From contig JANXRE010000036.1 of the NCBI GenBank assembly GCA_025353165.1, positions 1-39,627 on the forward strand: DNA of 39,627 bases, read 5' to 3'. Every line of letters starts with the position of its first letter. Positions within the stretch are counted from its first letter, which is position 1. Position numbers and translations under genes: made by a program. Source of the DNA: Acidobacteriota bacterium. GTDB taxonomy: Bacteria > Acidobacteriota > Terriglobia > Bryobacterales > Bryobacteraceae. The notes under the pieces are model-generated. The model did not search any database and was not told the DNA's origin. It saw only the letters and a program-made list of their open reading frames with translations. Shown piece after piece: positions 22,756-31,015 of this stretch.

Positions 22756-24426
22756 GTGGGTAAGAAACTCCTCGCTGCCTTTGCGGCCGTGGCCTTCTGC
22801 GGCGTAACCGCACAGGCCCAAAAATCCCCCCTCGCCGGAATTCTCACTGACGAGATGCGCCGGAATTTCGAGGCTCTCCGCAAGTCCGACCCCGCGCCCT
22901 ACTTCATCGCCTACGAAGTGTTCGACAGCGAATCGGAAATCGTCTCGGCTTCGTTCGGCGCGATCGGCGGCCAGAATCGCGGCCACAACAGGATCGCCGA
23001 CGTGTCGGTTCGCGTGGGTTCGCCGAAGCTCGACAACTATCACCGCTCGGGACAGGACCGCATCCAGTTTGTCCATTCCGTAGCGATTCCCTTGGACGAG
23101 AACGCGGCTGCCATTCGCCGCCGGCTGTGGTTGGCCACCGACCGGACGTATCGGGCGGCGGCCCAGCGGCTCATCCAGGTGCAGACCGATCAGAAAACGC
23201 ATGTTGCGGCGGAAGACGATTCGGACGACTTCTCGCGCGAGGAACCCTCCGCGTACGCCGGGAACGCTCCGCCGCTGAAATCCATCGGGCCGGATTGGAC
23301 CGAGCGAATTCGCAAACTGTCGACCGTCTTTTCGCAGTACCCCGGGGTGCTGCAAAGCAGCGTCGTCCTGGTGGTGCAGCGCGAGGTGAAGTATTTCGTG
23401 AATACGGAAGGCGCGGATATACAGCAAGGCCGCGATTCCGCCCAGATCTTGATTTCCGCCGAGGGCAAGGCCATCGACGGCATGAATCTCTCCACCCATG
23501 AGAGCTTCGCGGCCGAGGATCTGTCGCGCCTGCCGAAAGACGACGTCCTGCGCGCCGGAGTGGAAAAAGCAGCGAAGGACCTGGCCGGCCTGCTGAAAGC
23601 TCCCGTGGTGGAGCCGTTCACCGGGCCGGCGATCCTCTCCGGATCGGCCGCGGCCGTGTTTTTCCATGAGATCTTCGGCCATCGCATCGAAGGACACCGC
23701 CAGAAGGACGAGAGCGAGGGCCAGACTTTCACCAAGCGCATCAACCAGCCGGTGCTGCCCGAATTCCTGTCGGTGATCTCCGATCCGGCCCGGACCACGG
23801 CTGCCGGAACCTACCTCAACGGTTCCTATGACTACGACGACGAGGGCGTCAAGGCGCGGCCGGTCACCGTGGTGGACAAAGGCATCCTGAAGACCTTCCT
23901 CCTTTCGCGATCGCCCATACGCGGATTTCCGAACTCCAATGGGCATGGCCGGAAGCAGCCCGGGGCGGAGGTCGTGTCGCGCCAATCCAACCTGATCGTC
24001 GAATCCGCGAAGTCCGTCCCCGAAGCGCGGCTGCGGGACATGCTGCGCGAGGAACTCCGGAAGGACGGAAAGCCGTATGGCCTGTACTTTAGCCGCGTCA
24101 CGGGAGGATACACCACCACGGGAAGGCGCGGCTTGCAGGCATTTACCGTGATCCCGCTCATCGTCTACCGCGTCTACGCCGACGGCCGGCCCGACGAGCT
24201 GGTCCGCGGCGTGGACATCGTCGGAACGCCGCTGCAGAGCTTCGAGAAGATCGTCGCGACGGGCGACAGCCAGGAGGTCTTCAACGGCGTCTGCGGAGCC
24301 GAATCCGGAAATGTTCCGGTCTCCGCCGTCGCGCCTGCCCTGCTCATATCCGGAATCGAAGTGCAAAGTAAGGAGAAATCCCTGGACAGGCCTCCCTACC
24401 TCGAGCCTCCGCCGGAGGGCAAGTGA
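22756..24426 (+). CDS. Exported TldD/PmbA-family metallopeptidase (active-site subunit)
   Basis: A 556-residue relative of TldD, the zinc subunit of the TldD/TldE protease that processes modified peptides. From GTG 22756 the protein starts MGKKLLAAFAAVAFCGVTAQAQ, a clear signal peptide; E. coli TldD is cytoplasmic, so export is a departure. The zinc motif HEIFGHRIEGH (His304, Glu305, His309) is the TldD HExxxHxxEG pattern. The C-terminal half shows YDYDDEGVKARPVTVVDKGILKTFLLSRSP, the usual TldD substrate-loop region, and PNSNGHGR. A TTG nine nt upstream is an alternative start. The gene runs into the next (TldE-like) with a 1-nt overlap (TGATG), so the two form a pair. Confidence 0.88.
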   Translation: MGKKLLAAFAAVAFCGVTAQAQKSPLAGILTDEMRRNFEALRKSDPAPYFIAYEVFDSESEIVSASFGAIGGQNRGHNRIADVSVRVGSPKLDNYHRSGQDRIQFVHSVAIPLDENAAAIRRRLWLATDRTYRAAAQRLIQVQTDQKTHVAAEDDSDDFSREEPSAYAGNAPPLKSIGPDWTERIRKLSTVFSQYPGVLQSSVVLVVQREVKYFVNTEGADIQQGRDSAQILISAEGKAIDGMNLSTHESFAAEDLSRLPKDDVLRAGVEKAAKDLAGLLKAPVVEPFTGPAILSGSAAAVFFHEIFGHRIEGHRQKDESEGQTFTKRINQPVLPEFLSVISDPARTTAAGTYLNGSYDYDDEGVKARPVTVVDKGILKTFLLSRSPIRGFPNSNGHGRKQPGAEVVSRQSNLIVESAKSVPEARLRDMLREELRKDGKPYGLYFSRVTGGYTTTGRRGLQAFTVIPLIVYRVYADGRPDELVRGVDIVGTPLQSFEKIVATGDSQEVFNGVCGAESGNVPVSAVAPALLISGIEVQSKEKSLDRPPYLEPPPEGK

Positions 24427-26168
24427 TGCGCGCGATCGTCATCCTGGCACTGTTCGGTTTCGCCGCCTTCGCCCAGCCGCGCGACGTCGATCCCATTCTG
24501 AAGACGATGGCCGACGAGATGGTCCGCTCGCGTGCGCTGCAACTGGTGGACCGCCCGTATTACATCCAGTACCAACTGGAGGATGTCGAGGGCTTCTCCG
24601 CCTCCGCCACCCTGGGTGCGCTGCTGAACTCGAACCACAACAAGTTCCGCGCGCCCCTCATCGAGGTTCGCGTCGGCGACTATAGCTTCGATAACACCAA
24701 CCACGTTTATTCCAGCTATTACCCCGGCGCCCGCTACGATCCGTCGCAGTGGCCGTTGGACGATCGTCCCGCGGTGCTCCGGCGATACCTCTGGCTTGCG
24801 ACGGACCGCGCTTACAAGACGGCGATAGAAGGGTTCTCCCGGAAGCGCGCTTCGCTCCGCAACACCGCCTTGACCGCGGAACAGCTTCCGGATTTTTCGC
24901 GCGCCGAGCCGGTGCGAATCCTGGAGCCGGCGGCGAAGCTGAACCTCGACGACGCCGCTTGGACGAAGCGCGTGATCGCGCTGTCGGCGATTTTTCGAGC
25001 CTACCCCGAGATCATCGATTCCAGCGTAGATCTGTCGGCGGGCCAGGGCACTTCGTACTTCCTCAACAGCGAGGGATCCGCGCAGCGCACCCCGGATCAG
25101 TTGAGCGAAATCCGCGTGCGGGCCGTCGCCCAGACCAGTGACGGCATGATGCTTCGCAACGCGCTGGTGTTCGCCGCGGACACTGTGCAAGCGCTGCCTC
25201 CCGACCAGGAGATGAGCCGCGCGGTGCGCCAGCTCGCCGACGAACTCCGCGCCCTTGCCGTGGCCCCGGCCGGCGAGGAGTATACCGGCCCCGTGCTGTT
25301 CGAGCCCGCAGCCGCGGCTCAATTGTTCGCGCAGGCGCTGGGCGACAATCTCCGCGCCACCCGCCGGCCGGTGTCCGATCCCGGGCGTCCCGCTCCCTAC
25401 CTGCCGAGCGAGTTTGAATCCAAGATCGGATCGCGCGTTCTTCCGGACTGGATGGATGTGGTCGACGACGCTACGCAGACGGACTGGCGCGGGCACAAAC
25501 TGCTCGGCCACTACGAAGTGGACATGGAAGGCGTTCCGCCGAAGCCCGTCGCCGTCGTGGAGAAGGGCATTCTCAAATCCTTCCTTCTTACCCGGCAGCC
25601 GGTGAAAGGCTTCCCCGCCAGTAACGGCCACGCGCGTCTGCTGGGCAACTTCGGCGTGTATTCCGCCGCCGCCGGAAACCTGTTCATCAAAGCTGCGCAA
25701 ACCAAGCCCCTGCCGGATCTCAGGAAACAGCTCATCGACGTATGCAAGGAGCGCGGCAAGCCGTACGGAATTGTGGTGCGCAAGCTCGATTACCCCTCGA
25801 CGATGTCGGTCCAGGAGTTCCAGGCGCTGGCCACCGGCTCCATGCAGGGGGGCGGCGGTTCCCGGCCGCTGAGTCCCCCGGTGCTGGCTTACCGGGTGTA
25901 TCCCGACGGCCATGAGGAACTGGTCCGGGGCCTGCGGTTCCGCGGGTTCTCCAGCCGGCTGCTGCGCGACATCGCCGCCGCCTCGGACGACGCTTACGTG
26001 TTCAACTACGTCAACAACGGCGCGCCGTTCGCGCTCATCGGCGCGGGCGGATACGTGGCGCCCAGCACCGTCGTTGCTCCGGCGGTTCTGTTCGATGAGC
26101 TCGAACTGGAACGGCCGGCGGACGAGCTTTCGAAACCGCCGGTGGTCCCGCCGCCGCCCATCGAATAG
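24426..26168 (+). CDS. Exported TldE-like partner lacking the zinc site
   Basis: A 580-residue paralogue of the preceding protein, with a signal peptide (MRAIVILALFGFAAFAQ). It aligns over the whole length: VLRRYLWLATDRAYKTA matches AIRRRLWLATDRTYRAA, and HYEVDMEGVPPKPVAVVEKGILKSFLLTRQPVKGFPASNGHAR matches the TldD-like C-terminal core. Where the partner has FFHEIFGH this one has LFAQALGD (residues 300-307): both zinc histidines and the glutamate are replaced by Ala, Asp and Gln. This mirrors E. coli TldE/PmbA, the non-catalytic half of the TldD/TldE heterodimer. A proline-rich tail (VVPPPPIE) ends it. It starts in the TGATG overlap and is followed after 6 nt by the LptFG permease. Confidence 0.87.
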   Translation: MRAIVILALFGFAAFAQPRDVDPILKTMADEMVRSRALQLVDRPYYIQYQLEDVEGFSASATLGALLNSNHNKFRAPLIEVRVGDYSFDNTNHVYSSYYPGARYDPSQWPLDDRPAVLRRYLWLATDRAYKTAIEGFSRKRASLRNTALTAEQLPDFSRAEPVRILEPAAKLNLDDAAWTKRVIALSAIFRAYPEIIDSSVDLSAGQGTSYFLNSEGSAQRTPDQLSEIRVRAVAQTSDGMMLRNALVFAADTVQALPPDQEMSRAVRQLADELRALAVAPAGEEYTGPVLFEPAAAAQLFAQALGDNLRATRRPVSDPGRPAPYLPSEFESKIGSRVLPDWMDVVDDATQTDWRGHKLLGHYEVDMEGVPPKPVAVVEKGILKSFLLTRQPVKGFPASNGHARLLGNFGVYSAAAGNLFIKAAQTKPLPDLRKQLIDVCKERGKPYGIVVRKLDYPSTMSVQEFQALATGSMQGGGGSRPLSPPVLAYRVYPDGHEELVRGLRFRGFSSRLLRDIAAASDDAYVFNYVNNGAPFALIGAGGYVAPSTVVAPAVLFDELELERPADELSKPPVVPPPPIE

Positions 26169-26174
26169 GCCTTG

Positions 26175-28523
26175 GTGCGAATCCTCAGCCGGACAGTCTT
26201 TCGGGAAATCGCCACCGGCGCGCTGCTGGGCGTGGTGCTGTTCACGTTCGTCCTCTTTCTGCGGGAAGCCGGACAGCTCTTCTCCATTCTCGTCCGCAGT
26301 TCCGCGCCGCCGAGAACGGTGGCCTACCTGTTTGCGCTGACGCTTCCCGACTCCCTGATTTTCACCATTCCCCTGGGGGTTGTCGCGGGAGTCCTGCTCG
26401 GTCTCAGCCGGATGTCCGGCGATTCTGAAATCACGGCCTTGCGCGCCGCCGGTGTTCCCGGCCGAGTCGTCAGCCGTCCGGTTTTGGCGTTCGCGGCCGT
26501 CTCCATGGCCCTCGCCGCCGCCTGTTCGCTCTGGCTGACCCCCTGGTCCATCCGCGAACGGTTCCGGATTCTGAATCAGCTCGCCGCCGCGCAACTCACC
26601 GCCGACATTCAGCCGCGTGTCTTCGAAGAGGAGTTCCCGAAGAAAGTGCTGTACGTGCAGGATGTGATTCCGGGCCCGGTCGCGCGCTGGCGGAACGTAT
26701 TCCTCGCCGACACTACCCCGCCGGAAGAAAGGCCGAAATCCGCGCGCGAGATCGGCGAGGGTCCGCGGATTACCGTCGCGGCCGAGGCCATCGCCACGCC
26801 GGACGTGGTCCGCAATCGCATCCAGCTCTCGCTCGTGAACTGGAGCTCCTATGACGTCGAGAAGGATATAACGAAGTACAACACCACCTTCGCTCCCAAG
26901 GGCGAACAGGTCCTGGATGCTCAGAAGCCGGCCGAATTGAAGTCGTCGAGGCCGTCCCGCGAGTTGGACACGGTACCTCTCTACACGCTGGCCTACCGCA
27001 TTCCCAACGTGGACCCCGCGCGGCTGCGGGAGGCCCGGATCGAGCTGCACCGGCGGCTCGCTTTGCCGGTGGCGTGCATCATGCTGGCCCTCATCGGCAT
27101 CCCGCTGGGCGTCTCGTCGCGCAAGGGGGGCAAGTCCGGAGCATTCGTGATCACCGTGGGGCTGGCGTTCTTGTACTACATGAGCCTGATGAGCCTCGTG
27201 CGTCTTGCCGACCAGGGAGCTCTGAGCCCCGCGCTGGCGGCTTGGCTCCCGAACATTGTCTTCGGGGTGGCCGGGCTGCTGCTGATGTCGCGGCTGGAGA
27301 CGCCGGGCGACAAGGATTGGGCCGGGCACATCCGCTCCTGGATTGCGCACTGGATCAAGAGCGTGCGCCTTCCGGAGTCTCAGAACGGACGCGGGGCCAG
27401 GCGCCGTCGGCTCCGGTTCCCGATCCTGCCGCAGTTGATCGACGGCTACGTGCTGTCGACCTTCCTGTTCTACTTCGGGCTGCTGCTGTCTAGTTTCGTG
27501 CTGCTGATCCACGTCTTTACGTTCTCCGAGCTGCTCAGCGACATCACCAGGAACCACATCCCGATCTCGCGCGTCGCCGTCTATCTTTTCTTCCTGACGC
27601 CGAAGCTGATCTACGACACCACGCCGATCAGTGTGCTGGTGGCCGTCCTGATCACGTTCGGCGTGCTGATGAAGAGCAACGAGGTGACTGCGCTGAAGGC
27701 CTGCGGCGTGAGCTTGTACCGCCTGTCGGTGCCGGTCCTGCTGGCGAGCGGCGCGCTCAGCGCCGGCCTCTTCGCGTTCGACCACTTTTACATACCGGAT
27801 GCGAACAAGAGGCAGGACGCCATTCGCAACGAGATCAAGGGCCGCCCGCCGCAGACGTACCTGCGTCCCGACCGCAAATGGATCCGTGGCGAGGGCGATC
27901 GCATTTACTACTACCGTTACATGGATGCCGCGGAGAACGTGATAATCGGCGTCAGCGTGTTCGAATTGTCGCCCAAGACGTTCCGCGTCACCCGGCATAT
28001 TCAAGCGGAGAAAGCGCGCTGGGAGCCCTCCATCAAGACCTGGGTGTTCCAGAATGGATGGGCGCGCGATATCAATGGAATACAGGAAACGGGTTTCAAG
28101 AACTTCTCCGGCCAGGCGATGACATTCCCCGAACTCACCGAGCCGCCCAGCTACTTCATGAAGGAAGTAAAGCAGTATTTCCAGATGAACGCCCCGGCGC
28201 TCGAGGAGTACATCCTCGATTTGCAGCAGAGCGGATTCAACACCGTTCCGTTGCAGGTCCAATTGCACCGCAAGTTCTCCGTGCCGATGTTCGCGGTGAT
28301 CATGGCCCTCATCTCGGTCCCGTTCTCATTTCTTGCGGGCACCCGGGGCGCGATGGCCGGGGTGGGCGTCAGCTTCGGAATCGCCATCGCCTATTTCTCC
28401 CTCAACGCCCTGTTCGAGCAGGTCGGGAACTTGAATCAGTTGCCACCGCAGATCGCGGCATGGTCGCCGGACGCGCTTTTCTCGCTGGCGGGCCTGTATT
28501 TCTTCACCCGCATGCGAACTTAA
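26175..28523 (+). CDS. LptF-LptG fused LPS-export permease
   Basis: A 782-residue inner-membrane protein containing two consecutive YjgP/YjgQ (PF03739) permeases. The first unit (1-385, LptF-like) begins ILSRTVFREIATGALLGVVLFTFVLFL, with a periplasmic jelly-roll-like middle and the LPVACIMLALIGIPLGVSSRKG helix. The second (about 415-782, LptG-like) begins PQLIDGYVLSTFLFYFGLLL and ends with the matching FAVIMALISVPFSFLAGTRGAMAGVGVSFGIAIAYF. In most Gram-negatives these are separate lptF and lptG genes; the fusion fixes the 1:1 stoichiometry needed with LptB2. GTG 26175 is preferred to TTG 26172 since LptF proteins start MRIL. It is 6 nt downstream of the TldE-like gene. Confidence 0.92.
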   Translation: MRILSRTVFREIATGALLGVVLFTFVLFLREAGQLFSILVRSSAPPRTVAYLFALTLPDSLIFTIPLGVVAGVLLGLSRMSGDSEITALRAAGVPGRVVSRPVLAFAAVSMALAAACSLWLTPWSIRERFRILNQLAAAQLTADIQPRVFEEEFPKKVLYVQDVIPGPVARWRNVFLADTTPPEERPKSAREIGEGPRITVAAEAIATPDVVRNRIQLSLVNWSSYDVEKDITKYNTTFAPKGEQVLDAQKPAELKSSRPSRELDTVPLYTLAYRIPNVDPARLREARIELHRRLALPVACIMLALIGIPLGVSSRKGGKSGAFVITVGLAFLYYMSLMSLVRLADQGALSPALAAWLPNIVFGVAGLLLMSRLETPGDKDWAGHIRSWIAHWIKSVRLPESQNGRGARRRRLRFPILPQLIDGYVLSTFLFYFGLLLSSFVLLIHVFTFSELLSDITRNHIPISRVAVYLFFLTPKLIYDTTPISVLVAVLITFGVLMKSNEVTALKACGVSLYRLSVPVLLASGALSAGLFAFDHFYIPDANKRQDAIRNEIKGRPPQTYLRPDRKWIRGEGDRIYYYRYMDAAENVIIGVSVFELSPKTFRVTRHIQAEKARWEPSIKTWVFQNGWARDINGIQETGFKNFSGQAMTFPELTEPPSYFMKEVKQYFQMNAPALEEYILDLQQSGFNTVPLQVQLHRKFSVPMFAVIMALISVPFSFLAGTRGAMAGVGVSFGIAIAYFSLNALFEQVGNLNQLPPQIAAWSPDALFSLAGLYFFTRMRT

Positions 28524-28616
28524 AACCCCGACTGCATACTATTCCGTAGTCCAGCCGCGCCCGAATACGGGTTCCCCTACAAATTCATCACGATTTCCTG
28601 GAAACTCGGATCTTAG

Positions 28617-28622
28617 TATTAT
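28617..28622 (+). promoter_or_regulatory. Candidate -10 box (TATTAT) upstream of the sigma-factor gene
   Basis: The 137-nt gap after lptFG contains the AT-rich patch TTAGTATTATAGATTTTC. TATTAT at 28617-28622 would place the transcript start about 30 nt before the GTG at 28661. The sequence 17 nt upstream (TTTCCT) is a poor -35, so recognition by the encoded sigma factor itself is also possible. Evidence is base composition and hexamer match only. Confidence 0.35.
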
Positions 28623-28660
28623 AGATTTTCAGATCACAATACCTTTAAGGCGGAAACGAA

Positions 28661-29269
28661 GTGGGAGACTACATCCGATTCGCCGACGTAGTACGGCAGG
28701 TGGCGGCTTCAGATCCGGAGGGATTCGAACAGCTATACCGGATTTTCGCCATGCAGTCCGTCCATTTGCGCCGGCAGTTCGGCTTTCAGGATTTCGAGGA
28801 CCGGATGCACGACGTCTATTTGATCGTCGTTGAATCGATCCAAAGCGGCAAAGTGCGGGAGCCAGCGGCGCTCCTGAGCTATATCCAGGGAGTGGCCCGG
28901 CTGGTTCTTTGTTCTCACGCCAACACCCGCTCCCGGCGCACCCGGATCTTCTATAGCCTGTGTCATTGGGAATCGAACCGCTGCGGGCGTCAAACGCCGG
29001 AAGACACGCTCCGCCTAAAGGAAAGATCTGAAATCATGCGAGGCCTGCTGCAGTCCTTGAGCCCGAAAGAGCGGGAAGTCTTGATCCGATTCTACCTTCA
29101 CGAGCAGGCGAAAGAAGAAATCTGCCGCGACTTGGGCCTGACGGATACGCAATTCCGGCTGACGAAATCCCGCGCGAAAGCACGGCTGGCGCGCCTCGGG
29201 GCGGAACGGTTCGGGACTGCCCAAGGCCACCGCCGCCTAGACGGTGGTGATACACTCAGCGCGGTATGA
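28661..29269 (+). CDS. ECF-type RNA polymerase sigma factor
   Basis: A 202-residue extracytoplasmic-function-type sigma factor. Region 2 is represented by DPEGFEQLYRIFAM, QFGFQDFEDRMHDVYLIVVESI and LLSYIQGVARLVLCSHAN. Region 4 is the C-terminal helix-turn-helix LQSLSPKEREVLIRFYLHEQAKEEICRDLGLTDTQFRLTKSRAKARLARL. The start is GTG 28661 behind AAGGCGG. No anti-sigma factor is adjacent. The stop overlaps the next gene's ATG as ATGA, tying it to the exported redox cluster that follows. It may control that cluster, but the target promoter is not identified. Confidence 0.85.
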   Translation: MGDYIRFADVVRQVAASDPEGFEQLYRIFAMQSVHLRRQFGFQDFEDRMHDVYLIVVESIQSGKVREPAALLSYIQGVARLVLCSHANTRSRRTRIFYSLCHWESNRCGRQTPEDTLRLKERSEIMRGLLQSLSPKEREVLIRFYLHEQAKEEICRDLGLTDTQFRLTKSRAKARLARLGAERFGTAQGHRRLDGGDTLSAV

Positions 29270-29850
29270 TCATTCGATCTTTAATCCTCACTTTTGCGTT
29301 TGCCGGATCCGCTCTGGTAAGCGCCGATGCTCAATGGATCCGCATGTTTGACGGGAAAACTCTGGAGGGATGGAAAGCCAACCAGAACCCCGCCAGTTGG
29401 ATCGTGCGAAACGAAGCCATTGTCGGCGATGGCGAGAACAGCCATCTTTTCTGGATGGCCGAGCAGTGTGAAAGCTGCGAATTCAAAGCGCAGGTTCGCC
29501 TGAATCACGGCGGCAACTCGGGCATGTACTTCCGGGCGAAATTCATGCCGGGATGGCCGCATGGTTATGAAGCCCAGGTGAACAATACTCACGCGGACTG
29601 GAAGCGCACGGGCAGTCTCTACAATTTTGTCGACATCAAGGAGCAGCTCATCCCCGACGACACCTGGTGGGAGCAGCACGTAATCGCCGATGGCAATCAC
29701 ATCATGATTGAAGTGAACGGCAAGACCGTCGTCGATTACGTGGACCAAAAGAACACCTACACGAAGGGCTATCTGGCGCTACAGCAACACAATAAGGGCA
29801 GCGTCGTCGAGTTCAAGGACCTGATGTTCCGGCCGCTCCCCAAGAAGTAA
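29266..29850 (+). CDS. Exported DUF1080 (3-keto-disaccharide hydrolase-like) protein
   Basis: A 194-residue exported protein. Residues 1-22 form a signal peptide (MIIRSLILTFAFAGSALVSADA). The rest is a DUF1080 domain, a concanavalin-like beta-sandwich found in 3-keto-glycoside hydrolases and carbohydrate-binding proteins: MFDGKTLEGWKANQNPASWIVRNEAIVGDGENSHLFW, GNSGMYFRAKF, YEAQVNNTH and WWEQHVIADGNHIMIEVNGKTVVDYVD are all standard. The ATG overlaps the sigma-factor stop (ATGA). Many family members act on or bind sugars. Enzymatic activity here is not proven. Confidence 0.9.
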   Translation: MIIRSLILTFAFAGSALVSADAQWIRMFDGKTLEGWKANQNPASWIVRNEAIVGDGENSHLFWMAEQCESCEFKAQVRLNHGGNSGMYFRAKFMPGWPHGYEAQVNNTHADWKRTGSLYNFVDIKEQLIPDDTWWEQHVIADGNHIMIEVNGKTVVDYVDQKNTYTKGYLALQQHNKGSVVEFKDLMFRPLPKK

Positions 29851-29900
29851 TCCGCCTGTGTAGTAGTTCGACATTAGAGATTAAGACCCTAATTACCAGA

Positions 29901-29906
29901 TACAAT
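29901..29906 (+). promoter_or_regulatory. Candidate -10 box (TACAAT) immediately upstream of the cytochrome c gene
   Basis: TACAAT lies 8 nt before the GTG at 29915, inside a 64-nt AT-rich gap following the DUF1080 gene. With normal spacing transcription would start within 1-2 nt of the GTG, giving a leaderless message. No TTGACA-like -35 is present at 17 nt. This would be an internal promoter of the cluster. Confidence 0.3.
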
Positions 29907-29914
29907 CAGTCAGC

Positions 29915-31015
29915 GTGAGAAAGTCATTTTGGCCCCTGGCCTGCGCAGGGGTCCTGGCGGCTTCCATTTCTTTGCCGGCCGGAAATGCAGGTCAGACGAG
30001 CGATTCTTATCTGGTTGTCGAATCGTCGAAGGCGGATGGAAGCCGGCTGATCCTCGTTTCCAGGAACGCGCGGCATCAGGTCGCGAACGCGTTCTTCGCC
30101 GCTGCGGATCCGGCCGTCTCCTTCGACGCAAAACGCGTGCTGTTCGCCGGGCGCAAAAATGCCCGGTCACCTTGGCGAATCTATGAGATACAGCTGTCCG
30201 CAGGATCCCCTAGAGCGATCACAAGCGGTGCAGCAGACTGCATCCGGCCGGTGTATCTGGCCGATGCGATCGTCTACGCGCGCCGCACTCCCTCCGGTTT
30301 TCAGGTCGAGCGACTCAAGGATGGCTCAGTGAACCAGCTTACGCATGCGCCCGGCGACTGGCTCCCTTCCGATGTCCTCGAGGATGGCCGCATTCTCCTG
30401 GACGGCCCGCACGCTCTGGGACGCGACATTTACACCCTCTATTCGGACGGCAGCGGGATCGAGACGGTCCGCTGCGATCACTTGGGACCGCGGCGCAACG
30501 CTCGCGAAGCGGATAACGGCGACATCGTCTTCGAGACCTCCCACGGATTCGGACGTTTCACCTCCGCCCTGGCCTCCGCGGTGCCGGCCAGCGGTCCACA
30601 CCGCATTCCCGTCGCACCCCGGCCCGTGCCCAACCGCCACCCCTCGGGACTCCACGAAAAAGACGGAGCGAACCTGCTGTGCCTCAGCGTGTACACGTCT
30701 AAGCTCAACATTCCGGAAGGTTCGGCCGCGCGCGTGCGAGTCTACTCCACCACTGCCGCGCTGGGAGAGGCGCCCGTCGAGACCGACGGTTCGTTTTACC
30801 TCCACGTCCCCGCCGACACGCCCCTGCGCTTCGAAGTCCTCGACTCGGCCGGGCGCACTCTGGCTGCGCAAAAGTCCTGGACGTGGCAGCGTCGCGGCGA
30901 GCAGCGCGTCTGCATCGGCTGCCACGCCGGACCGGAGCGCGCTCCCGAAAACGCCGTTCCTAAAACACTGTTGCGGAATACCACGCCCGTCAACCTGGCT
31001 GGAGGCCGTTCATGA
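29915..31015 (+). CDS. PD40-propeller mono-heme cytochrome c (hydrazine synthase alpha-like)
   Basis: A 366-residue exported protein. A signal peptide (MRKSFWPLACAGVLAASISLPAG) is followed by a TolB/PD40-type beta-propeller (VESSKADGSRLILVSRN, DPAVSFDAKRVLFAGRKN, WRIYEIQLSAGSPRAITSG, TPSGFQVERLKDGSVNQLTH, DGRILLDGP). A C-terminal module carries one heme c site, C333-I-G-C336-H337, within RVCIGCHAGPERAPENAVP. This layout resembles the hydrazine-synthase-alpha-like proteins of Planctomycetes and Acidobacteria, most of which have no known link to hydrazine. GTG 29915 is the start. The stop overlaps the UnbV gene start as ATGA. It is probably a periplasmic electron carrier or oxidoreductase. Confidence 0.82.
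   Translation: MRKSFWPLACAGVLAASISLPAGNAGQTSDSYLVVESSKADGSRLILVSRNARHQVANAFFAAADPAVSFDAKRVLFAGRKNARSPWRIYEIQLSAGSPRAITSGAADCIRPVYLADAIVYARRTPSGFQVERLKDGSVNQLTHAPGDWLPSDVLEDGRILLDGPHALGRDIYTLYSDGSGIETVRCDHLGPRRNAREADNGDIVFETSHGFGRFTSALASAVPASGPHRIPVAPRPVPNRHPSGLHEKDGANLLCLSVYTSKLNIPEGSAARVRVYSTTAALGEAPVETDGSFYLHVPADTPLRFEVLDSAGRTLAAQKSWTWQRRGEQRVCIGCHAGPERAPENAVPKTLLRNTTPVNLAGGRS

Noticed and set aside
22741-24366. 541-codon minus-strand open frame
   Set aside because: Antisense to the TldD-like gene with its zinc motif; no domain seen.
24396-28268. 1290-codon minus-strand open frame
   Set aside because: It runs antisense through the TldE-like and LptFG genes, both recognisable families. The long absence of stops is a by-product of high GC at third positions.
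29915-31015. True hydrazine synthase subunit
   Set aside because: Only the propeller/CxxCH layout is shared; the partner subunits and anammox genes are absent, so the name is used only as a structural comparison.
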